Assembly: GCA_003157945.1 (NCBI GenBank)
Contig: PMFY01000294.1
Location: 423 to 7,226, forward strand
Direction: 5' to 3'
DNA from: Acidimicrobiaceae bacterium
Lineage (GTDB): Bacteria; Actinomycetota; Acidimicrobiia; Acidimicrobiales; RAAP-2
DNA: 6,804 nucleotides
Part shown: piece by piece, positions 1-5,612 of the stretch
Layout: the number at the start of each line of letters is the position of its first letter
How positions within the stretch are numbered: the stretch's first letter is position 1
The notes under the pieces: model-generated
Seen by the model: the letters and a program-made list of their open reading frames with translations, nothing else
Told to the model about the DNA's origin: nothing
The model's database searches: none
Translations under genes and position numbers: made by a program

Positions 1-454
1 CCGAACCCGGCATCAGGCCGGGCCCGTTCATGAGGTCGGCGGCGCTGGTGCCCTGGACGACGATCTGGTCGACGCCGATGGACGGGATCTGCAGGACGGC
101 GACCGCACTGCCCTCCGGCGGCAGGTGCCCGTTGACCAGCTTGTACACCGTCAGCGGCTGACCCTTGAGCGAGCCCGCCAGACGTTGCTGATCGCGCGAG
201 GCGGTCAGCGGCGTGAACGCGTAGAGGTAGACCAGGAACAGGGCCAGGAGCCCCGCCACACCCACCAGGGCGAACCCGGTGAGGCGCCGGTAGGGGATGG
301 CCGGGATCGTGATGGTGTGACCGGTCGGCTGCCCGGCGCGCTCGTCGGGCACCCAGGCCTCGTCGAAGCCCTGGGCCGGCACGGGCTCGCCGATCGTCGG
401 TCGGTCCGTGCCCCCCGGCGCCAACGTCGCCACACCGGCGTCCGGGCCCGTCAT
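1..454 (-). CDS. Sortase family protein, N-terminal part (3' end outside the window)
   Basis: Sortases are membrane-bound cysteine transpeptidases on the outer face of the cytoplasmic membrane. They cut a sorting motif in secreted proteins and join the product to the cell wall or to another acceptor. About 151 residues are visible: a Pro-rich cytoplasmic N-terminus (1-57), one transmembrane helix (about 59-80, core FALVGVAGLLALFLVYLYAF), a linker, and the start of the sortase barrel. The recognisable block is at 118-151: AVLQIPSIGVDQIVVQGTS, then DLMNGPGLMPGS. It matches the usual sortase pattern of L-x-IP-x-IGVD, VV-x-GT and GPG-x-x-PG/S. The style is that of actinobacterial class E or F enzymes. 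The catalytic His, Cys and Arg lie beyond the left edge, so class and activity cannot be settled. The ATG overlaps the TGA of the upstream gene (ATGA) and has a strong ribosome binding site, so the two are translationally coupled. The neighbouring gene is its obvious candidate substrate. Confidence 0.82.
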   Translation of the reverse strand, partial: MTGPDAGVATLAPGGTDRPTIGEPVPAQGFDEAWVPDERAGQPTGHTITIPAIPYRRLTGFALVGVAGLLALFLVYLYAFTPLTASRDQQRLAGSLKGQPLTVYKLVNGHLPPEGSAVAVLQIPSIGVDQIVVQGTSAADLMNGPGLMPGS

Positions 455-2925
455 GACGGTCCTCCGTCGGACCGACGGCGTCGGGCCGCGGCTCCGGGCC
501 CGTACAGCAGCAGCAGGCCGCCCAGGAGGGAGAGGACCGCCAGCACCACGATGGCGGGCAGCAGGTACCGGGTGGTGGCGGCCAGACCCACGAGGAGGAA
601 TCCCGACGGGATCGATGCCGGCGGCGCCGCCACCGGGGTCGAACCCGACGAGCCGGAACCCGACGAACCGTTGCCCGAGGACGTCGTCAGGGGCAGTTCA
701 CTCGACGGCGTGCTCGTGTAGTTCGACCCGGTGTCGGGATTCGAGTAGTCCGACGAGCCCGACGAGCCGCCGCTGCCGCCCGGTGTGGTCGTCGGGGCCG
801 TCGTCGTGGTGGTGGTCGAGGGAGGTGCCGGCGCCACCGACACGTCGGCGCTGATGTCGGCCAGCGCCGCCTTGTAGATGCTGTCCGGCAGCGGGGCGTA
901 CCCGGCGGGCACGGCGTCGGAGTGCGAGTACTCGACCAGGTTGGTCAGCAGCGACTTGACCGCCGTGCCCTCGGCGTTGGACAGCGTCGACGTCGGCACG
1001 ATGGCGTAGGTGATGTTGGCCAGGGGATAGGCCGCCGGGTCGGTGTCGGCGAAGTTGTTCGTGTACGTGCCGTACGGACAGCTCAGATCCGCCGCCGGGC
1101 AGGCCGTGAAGCCGGCGGCGGCCGCTTCGAGGCTGGCCGTGGTCGGTGTCACGAAGTCTCCGGCGGCGTTCTCGAGGGCTGCGGTGGACAGGCCGAGGAA
1201 CCGGGCCTCGGACGAGTCCATCAGGCCGAAGGCGGCGCACGGCTCCTGGGGGCCACCCGGTGGCGCGGGCAGCACGCCACCGCCGTAGCACCATGTCCGC
1301 ATGGCCTTGGCCTGGAAGGCGGGCTCCTGGTCGGCGCCGAAGCTGGAGCCGTTGTCCGCCAGGGCGGGCAGCGTCGAGTAGCCCTGGCACTGCGGGAAGA
1401 TCCACGTCGCCCCCGGGGACGGCGGCCAGACGGTCGAGCCGAGGGGCACCGTGGTCAGCGTGGTCGGTCCCACGTTGGTGTCGGTGACCTTCACCGGGAC
1501 CGGGTCGGACTGGCCGTTCTCGGCGAGCTGCACCTGGAACGGCGTGTTGGGGGCGTCGCACACCCACTGGGTGGCCTGGTAGCTCGAGCCGCTGGCCACG
1601 TTGGAGTTGAACGAGCCGAACGTCTGCACGCCGGTGTCGCCGGTGGGCACCGGGTTCAAGAGCGCGAAGGCGTTGTAGCGCTGCTCGTAGGCGACCTGAT
1701 GGTTCTTGGTCTTCGTCGCCGGACAGCCGGCCAGGACGGCGCACGTGACCGGCGGGCTGGCGGCGGCGAGCGCCGCCATGAGGTTGTCCGACAGCTCGAA
1801 CTTCGGCTTCGGCGGGGGCGACGTGGTGCCGCCCGGCGACTGGTACAGCGAGGTCAGCAGGCCGGCCACCATGTTGGGGGTCAGGTCGAACTGGTCGATC
1901 GGGAAGTTCTGGCCCTCGTTGGACTCACCGGCCAGGAAGCTCTCGGCGGTGCCGCTGAGGGCGATGGGGATGTACGCGTACGCCTTGCCCAGGAGCGATC
2001 CCAGCTGCGACGCGTCCGACGCGTTGTCGACGAAGGCGACCGTCGTGTTGCCCTGCGCGAAGTCCTGGACCACGTGGAAGTCGTCGTTGGAGAGGAACGT
2101 CTTGGGCACGACGCCGTTCGTGCCGGTGCACGTCGCCTCGATGGCCGCCGGCAGGAAGTGCTCCAGGCTGTAGGCGTTCTCCATGTCGACCTGGGGGTCG
2201 GTGGACGGACACCCCGAGGACTGTCCGGCGAACGTGAGCGGGATGACGGCGGAGTTGTCCGCGGTCACGTCGGGCCCGTTGCCGGCGGCGTTGCCCTGGC
2301 CCGGCTCGCCGGTGACGACCAGTTCGCACGGGTCGGCCGCGTTGTCACAGTTGAAGTTCGGCTCGATGCCGTGCTTGTTGGTGATGTCGTGCGCCGGGAT
2401 CAGGCTGTTGCCCTCCCCCGCCGGGTCGTAGAACACCGGGTACGACAGGGACGTGAGGTTGTTCGTGGAGGCATCGTCGGTGACCGGCACCGTGGTCGGG
2501 GTCAGTGGCTGGGTCTCCCACGTGCCGTTGAGGCAGGTGGGGTCCGAGGATGAGCTGGTGGCGGAGCAGAAGGCCACCCGGATGCTGCCGGTCGGGTCGA
2601 AATTCGTGGCCGTCAGGTAGACGTACTGACCGTCGGCCAGATTCGTGTTGGGCTCGACGTCGACGGTCGGGCAGTTCGTGGTCCGGCCGGCCGGACAGGG
2701 CAGGACGATCTGGCAGCCGGCGTTGCCGTCGGCGGCGCACGGCGTGGACGCCCCGGCACTGGCCGAGCGCGTGGACGGCGACGCCGTGACGCCGACGACC
2801 ACGATCGAGGCCACACCCAGCAGCACGGCCAGGGAGACGTGCAGGCTCCGCGAGCGGCGCCCCGTGGACGGGCGGCGCGCCGTGGATCGGCGACGGCCCG
2901 TGGATGACGGTGTGCGGACGGACAT
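451..2925 (-). CDS. Secreted, membrane-anchored protein: neocarzinostatin-like domain fused to divergent PstS-like domain
   Basis: No named function is recognised. From the ATG at 2925 the product is 824 residues. In order: a signal peptide with a very Arg-rich n-region (1-27), a hydrophobic core (about 29-48) and a likely cut after SASA (about 57); a neocarzinostatin-like beta domain (about 86-205), shown by VDVEPNTNLADGQYVYLTA and paired cysteines; a divergent PstS-like binding-protein domain (about 245-692), shown by DLTPNMVAGLLTSLY, AALENAAGDFVTPT, AYPLANITYAIVP and GYAPLPDSI; a Thr/Ser/Gly/Pro linker (699-774); a hydrophobic helix (about 786-808); and an RRRR tail (815-818). The mature part has 18 cysteines, which suggests disulfides outside the cell. 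The Arg and Asp of the PstS R-x-D-x-S-G loop appear to be Ser441 and Val443, so phosphate binding is doubtful. The start at 2925 is preferred because GAGGA lies just upstream. An in-frame ATG at 2991 would add 22 residues and leave 4 bp after pstS. Position suggests an accessory surface component of the phosphate importer and a sortase substrate; both are inference. Confidence 0.8.
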   Translation of the reverse strand: MSVRTPSSTGRRRSTARRPSTGRRSRSLHVSLAVLLGVASIVVVGVTASPSTRSASAGASTPCAADGNAGCQIVLPCPAGRTTNCPTVDVEPNTNLADGQYVYLTATNFDPTGSIRVAFCSATSSSSDPTCLNGTWETQPLTPTTVPVTDDASTNNLTSLSYPVFYDPAGEGNSLIPAHDITNKHGIEPNFNCDNAADPCELVVTGEPGQGNAAGNGPDVTADNSAVIPLTFAGQSSGCPSTDPQVDMENAYSLEHFLPAAIEATCTGTNGVVPKTFLSNDDFHVVQDFAQGNTTVAFVDNASDASQLGSLLGKAYAYIPIALSGTAESFLAGESNEGQNFPIDQFDLTPNMVAGLLTSLYQSPGGTTSPPPKPKFELSDNLMAALAAASPPVTCAVLAGCPATKTKNHQVAYEQRYNAFALLNPVPTGDTGVQTFGSFNSNVASGSSYQATQWVCDAPNTPFQVQLAENGQSDPVPVKVTDTNVGPTTLTTVPLGSTVWPPSPGATWIFPQCQGYSTLPALADNGSSFGADQEPAFQAKAMRTWCYGGGVLPAPPGGPQEPCAAFGLMDSSEARFLGLSTAALENAAGDFVTPTTASLEAAAAGFTACPAADLSCPYGTYTNNFADTDPAAYPLANITYAIVPTSTLSNAEGTAVKSLLTNLVEYSHSDAVPAGYAPLPDSIYKAALADISADVSVAPAPPSTTTTTTAPTTTPGGSGGSSGSSDYSNPDTGSNYTSTPSSELPLTTSSGNGSSGSGSSGSTPVAAPPASIPSGFLLVGLAATTRYLLPAIVVLAVLSLLGGLLLLYGPGAAARRRRSDGGPS
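454..831 (-). other. C-terminal anchor module: low-complexity linker, hydrophobic helix, basic tail
   Basis: This segment of the fusion protein (residues 699-824) is a Thr-run and Ser/Gly-rich linker, then a hydrophobic stretch, then RRRR. That is the general layout of a cell-wall sorting region. Three degenerate pentapeptides are present: NPDTG (729-733, bases 727-741), LPLTT (744-748, bases 682-696) and LAATT (781-785, bases 571-585). Only LAATT sits directly before the helix, as a sorting motif should. None is a canonical LPXTG or LAXTG, so a plain transmembrane anchor is equally possible. Confidence 0.5.
461..465 (-). promoter_or_regulatory. Ribosome binding site of the sortase gene
   Basis: GGAGG on the minus strand lies 6 bases before the ATG at 454, inside the last codons of the upstream gene. 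It fixes the sortase start and supports coupled translation through the ATGA overlap. Confidence 0.7.
850..2193 (-). other. Divergent PstS-like substrate-binding domain (within the fusion protein)
   Basis: Residues 245-692 follow the PstS landmark order. VAFVDNASDASQL stands for the family's DFGASD region. KAYAYIPIALSGTA leads to DLTPNMVAGLLTSLY, where PstS has 'L(T/S)xxxLAxIFLG'. SNVASGSSYQATQWV stands for the RSDGSG loop. DSSEARFLGLSTAALENAAGDFVTPT, AYPLANITYAIVP and a C-terminal GYAPLPDSI complete the set. Against bona fide PstS there are insertions around 363-410 (Pro-rich, with a C395/C401 pair) and around 457-510. The assignment is by eye. Confidence 0.6.
2311..2670 (-). other. Neocarzinostatin-like domain (within the PstS-like fusion protein)
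   Basis: Residues 86-205 of the fusion protein show the pattern of the neocarzinostatin/macromomycin Ig-like fold. A 'V-x-V-x-P-x-x-x-LADGQ-x-V-x-(L/V)' opening is followed by an 'IRVAFC' strand and a closing cysteine pair in CDNAADPCELVV (C193, C200). C120 and C131 form another plausible pair. In actinobacteria this fold is found both in enediyne-binding apoproteins and in many secreted proteins of unknown role. There is no reason here to infer antibiotic binding. Confidence 0.6.
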
Positions 2926-2929
2926 CGTG

Positions 2930-2943
2930 TCCTCGGTTCCTTT
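2930..2943 (-). promoter_or_regulatory. Ribosome binding region that favours the start at 2925
   Basis: On the minus strand an AAAGGAA (2943-2937) and a GAGGA (2934-2930) precede the ATG at 2925, with spacers of 11 and 4 bases. The competing ATG at 2991 has only a weak GGGAA-like stretch upstream. The N-terminus from 2925 is also a normal signal peptide. This argues for initiation at 2925, leaving about 70 bp after pstS. Confidence 0.5.
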
Positions 2944-2995
2944 CGTGCCAGCTGTCGCGTCGTCGGATGGGTCGACGGGTCGGTGGGTCATCGGC

Positions 2996-4789
2996 TCAGT
3001 TCCCGGTCGGCGGCTCGGTAACGGCCACCGCGGCCTGACGCCGGCGGTTGATGCGCATGGCGATCAGCGGTGGGACGAGGATCAGCCCGAGCACGAGGAG
3101 TGCCCACCCGGCGTACTCGGCGAACTGGGGATGTCCGACGGCGTCCGTCGCCGACACCAGGGCATCGGCCCGCTCGTACTGGTTGGGACCGCCCACCCCC
3201 AGCTTCCGCACGATCTGGCCGTTCACCACGGTGTAGCCCTCGGCGGCCAGCTGCGGCGTGAGCCCGGCCGCCGCCTCCTGGGCGGCCAGCGAGCTGCCGC
3301 CGGAGCCGGAGCGACCGCTGGAGCCGGACTTCGACCCGGACTTCCCTCCGGCGGCCGCGCCGCCACCGCCGCCCGCGCCCCCACCGGTCGTCGAAGGGGA
3401 ACCGCCGCCCCCGATGCCGCCGCCGATGACTCCCTGGACCACCGGCGAGCCGGGCAGCGGGATCTCCCCGTCGACGTAGGGGTTCTTGCAGTCGGCCGCC
3501 GACACCGGTGGCGGCTGCTGGCCACCGTTCATGCGGCCGATGGCGTTGAAGTCCTCCTGGACGAGGACGGGGGGAAGGGGCGAGTAGCCGAGGTTGGCCA
3601 TCTTCTCCTGGCCCCCGCAGGCCAGGAAGGAGACGAACTGCCCCAGCGCCTGACCCTTCTGGGGGGCGAACGGCGACGTCGGCCCGGTCGGGTTCGATCC
3701 CGGGACGCCGGTCGGGTTGGCGGCGCACGCCGTGTGCTGGGCACCGGCCAGGGCCGGCGTGCACGGGGCCACGATGTAGCTGTAGGCCGACAGCGGGTAG
3801 GCGTTGGGCAGGGGGTTCGTGTAGACGTTCGTGAGGTCCTGGGTGAGGTCCGGATGGAGCAGGGCGGCCTCGAGGGCGGTCGCCACGTTGAGCGACGTGG
3901 GCTGCACGCTCGCCCCGGACGCATTCGCCAGGTTGGCGACCGGGAGGTTGTGCTCCTTGGCGTAGGCGGTCTCCACGTAGGTGATGGACCCGACACTGGC
4001 CAGCGCCGACACGTAGTTGGCCGCGTTGTCGGAGCCGGACTGGCCCACCGGGTTGTTGGCCGACCAGCCCGGGTAGACCGACGGGTCCACATGGACGCTC
4101 GACGAGGGCACCGGCCAACTCGCCGACGGCTGGCCGGAGTTGCCGGACTGGAACGCGTTCTGCGCCGCCGTGAAGTTGCCGCCGTCCTCGTGGAGCAGGT
4201 AGTCGCTCAACAGGTAGTTCTCGCCCGAGGCGTCGAGTCGGTAGACCGGGTGGATCGTCTGGTCGGGCAGGTCGCCGGCCAGCTGGGGATTGGCCTTGGC
4301 GATGGCGGACGAGTTCCAGTTGGTGATCTCGCCGAGGAAGATCTGGTCGATCAGCTGCGGGTCGAGGTTGAGGTTGGTGATGCGCTGGCCGTCGTTGCCG
4401 TTGAGGTTGAACATGAACGCCAGGCCACCGGCCACGTCGGGGAGGTACTGGTACGGCTGCGACGGGTAGTAGGTCGACTGCTCGGCGCTGTAGGGGATGT
4501 CCGAGGCGGCGAAGTCGATCTGGTTCTGACCGAAGTTGTTGAGGCCGATCACCGAGGACGACACCTGCCAGTTGATGTTGAGGCCGTACTGGATCGACGA
4601 CTGACCCACCCACTGCTGGATGGCCACGGACGCGAAGCTCGAGCCGGTGGACTGCATGGAGGGACTGGCCCCCGCGGGCACGGCACCCCAGAGCTGGACG
4701 GCCGCCGCCAGGACCACGAAGGTCCCGAGGACGACACCCGGTCGACGCGCCCGGCGGGCGCGTCGTTCAGCCGAACTGGCCATTGACAT
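2996..4789 (-). CDS. pstS: Phosphate ABC transporter substrate-binding protein PstS, with C-terminal membrane anchor
   Basis: PstS captures phosphate outside the membrane and hands it to the PstC-PstA channel. The 597-residue product is well above the usual 320-380. It has a signal peptide (basic 9-16, hydrophobic 18-35, likely cut after AGA at 41) without a lipobox cysteine. Family landmarks follow: STGSSF (47-52), DFAASDIPY (92-100), LIDQIFLGEITNW (146-158), the ligand loop RLDASGENY (184-192), SITYVETAYAKEHNLPVA (268-285) and YPLSAYSYIV (331-340). R184, D186, S188 and D97 match the usual phosphate ligands. After the domain come a Gly/Ser linker (about 454-500), a segment of unknown fold (500-555), a transmembrane helix (about 560-579) and the tail RINRRR. 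The ATG at 4789 is chosen because AGAGGA lies 9 bases upstream. A second ATG at 4783 would remove two residues, and the frame stays open to 4891 without a signal-like N-terminus. The gene overlaps the end of pstB by 23 bp. Phosphate-limitation control is typical of the family, but no PHO box is visible. Confidence 0.9.
   Translation of the reverse strand: MSMASSAERRARRARRPGVVLGTFVVLAAAVQLWGAVPAGASPSMQSTGSSFASVAIQQWVGQSSIQYGLNINWQVSSSVIGLNNFGQNQIDFAASDIPYSAEQSTYYPSQPYQYLPDVAGGLAFMFNLNGNDGQRITNLNLDPQLIDQIFLGEITNWNSSAIAKANPQLAGDLPDQTIHPVYRLDASGENYLLSDYLLHEDGGNFTAAQNAFQSGNSGQPSASWPVPSSSVHVDPSVYPGWSANNPVGQSGSDNAANYVSALASVGSITYVETAYAKEHNLPVANLANASGASVQPTSLNVATALEAALLHPDLTQDLTNVYTNPLPNAYPLSAYSYIVAPCTPALAGAQHTACAANPTGVPGSNPTGPTSPFAPQKGQALGQFVSFLACGGQEKMANLGYSPLPPVLVQEDFNAIGRMNGGQQPPPVSAADCKNPYVDGEIPLPGSPVVQGVIGGGIGGGGSPSTTGGGAGGGGGAAAGGKSGSKSGSSGRSGSGGSSLAAQEAAAGLTPQLAAEGYTVVNGQIVRKLGVGGPNQYERADALVSATDAVGHPQFAEYAGWALLVLGLILVPPLIAMRINRRRQAAVAVTEPPTGN
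3290..3430 (-). repeat. Gly/Ser-rich low-complexity linker in PstS
   Basis: Residues 454-500 of PstS are almost entirely Gly, Ser, Ala and Lys, including GGGIGGGGS and GGKSGSKSGSSGRSGSGG. On the DNA this appears as a GC-rich, CCG/CCGCC-repetitive stretch. It most likely works as a flexible tether between the binding domain and the C-terminal anchor. Such tracts are prone to slippage, so its length may vary between strains. Confidence 0.7.
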
Positions 4790-5612
4790 AGTCGAACGTC
4801 CTCTGGTCGCTGGGTTCGCCGAAGATCTTCTCGGTCCGGCCGGACTCGATGACGCGCCCGGGCTGGTTCTCCTCGGCGAGGAAGAACGCACAGTGGTCGG
4901 ACACGCGTTGGGCCTGCTGCATGTTGTGGGTCACGATGACGACGGTCACCTCGCCGGCGATCTCCTTGATCGTCTGCTCGATGCGCAGCGTCGACGTGGG
5001 GTCGAGGGCGGAGCACGGCTCGTCCATCAGCAGCACGCGGGGCTTGACGGCCAGCGACCGGGCGATGCAGAGGCGCTGCTGCTGCCCACCGGAGAGGGCG
5101 CCACCGAGCTCGCCGAGGCGGTCCTTGACCTCGTTCCACAGGCCGGCCTTGGCCAGGGACTCCTCGATGAGGCCGTCCTTGTCCGGCGTCGAGACCCGCG
5201 AGAACTTGAGGCCGGCCAGCACGTTCTCGGCGATGGTCATGGCCGGGAACGGGTTCGGCTTCTGGAAGACCATGCCGATGTGGCGGCGGGTCTCCATGGC
5301 GCGCTGGCCCGGACCGTAGATGTCGACGCCGTCGAGCTTGACCGAGCCGGCCAGTTGGGCGCCGGGCACGACCTCGTGCATGCGATTGAGGATGCGCAGG
5401 AAGGTCGACTTGCCGCAGCCGGACGGCCCGATGAGGGCGGTCACCCGGGACTGCTCCATCACGAGGTCGACGGACTCGAGCACGAGCCGGCCGCTGAACC
5501 ACGCACAGACGCCTTCGGCGTCGATCTGGCCCGGCTCACCCAGCACGTGGGTGCCGGTGAACGCGGCCGGGCGGTCCGGGTCGACCGAGGTGGGTGGGAA
5601 GGTGGTCGTCAT
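4767..5612 (-). CDS. pstB: Phosphate ABC transporter ATP-binding protein PstB
   Basis: PstB is the cytoplasmic ATPase that works as a dimer under the PstC-PstA channel and drives phosphate import. The 281-residue product has every motif: Walker A GPSGCGKST (62-70), Q-loop Q117 in VFQKPNPFP, signature LSGGQQQR (173-180), Walker B VLLMDEP (193-199) with the D-loop SALDPTS after it, and switch His H229 in VTHN. The QKPNPFP stretch and the C-terminal RTFDYVNGQFG are typical of PstB and separate it from other ABC ATPases. It is about 25 residues longer than the E. coli protein, mainly from a Pro-rich N-terminus. The ATG is in an ATGA overlap with the pstA stop, with GGAGGAG 11 bases upstream, so translation is probably coupled. 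Its 3' end overlaps pstS. No key residue is missing. Confidence 0.97.
   Translation of the reverse strand: MTTTFPPTSVDPDRPAAFTGTHVLGEPGQIDAEGVCAWFSGRLVLESVDLVMEQSRVTALIGPSGCGKSTFLRILNRMHEVVPGAQLAGSVKLDGVDIYGPGQRAMETRRHIGMVFQKPNPFPAMTIAENVLAGLKFSRVSTPDKDGLIEESLAKAGLWNEVKDRLGELGGALSGGQQQRLCIARSLAVKPRVLLMDEPCSALDPTSTLRIEQTIKEIAGEVTVVIVTHNMQQAQRVSDHCAFFLAEENQPGRVIESGRTEKIFGEPSDQRTFDYVNGQFG
4799..4804 (-). promoter_or_regulatory. Ribosome binding site of pstS
   Basis: AGAGGA on the minus strand lies inside the 3' end of pstB, 9 bases before the ATG at 4789. It supports that start over the ATG at 4783 (15 bases away) and over any start further upstream. Confidence 0.6.

Noticed and set aside
682..741. 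NPDTG and LPLTT as definite sortase motifs.
   Set aside because: Both lie well before the hydrophobic helix, with 25 or more linker residues between, and LPLTT lacks the final Gly. Kept only as weak candidates beside LAATT.
922..2553. Long open frame of 543 codons on the plus strand, opposite the fusion gene.
   Set aside because: Its product is an Arg/Gly/Val-rich string without any domain, as expected for the complement of GC-rich coding DNA. The minus-strand frame has a signal peptide, domain motifs and a membrane anchor.
2926..2995. A promoter or terminator in the short gap after pstS.
   Set aside because: No -35/-10 pair and no stem followed by a T-run could be recognised; the gap shrinks to 4 bp if the ATG at 2991 is used.
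2988..4613. Open frame of 541 codons in another minus-strand frame over pstS.
   Set aside because: It is an Arg/Gly/Pro/His-rich frame shadow without a start context or motifs, lying inside the true PstS frame.
2645..4786. Open frame of 713 codons on the plus strand, opposite pstS.
   Set aside because: It spans two genes and the gap between them and has Arg/Gly/His/Val bias without motifs. PstS landmarks are clear on the minus strand.
4790..4891. Upstream start for PstS at 4891.
   Set aside because: It would add 34 Arg/Ser/Pro-rich residues before a normal signal peptide and lengthen the overlap with pstB; the ATG at 4789 has AGAGGA at good spacing.
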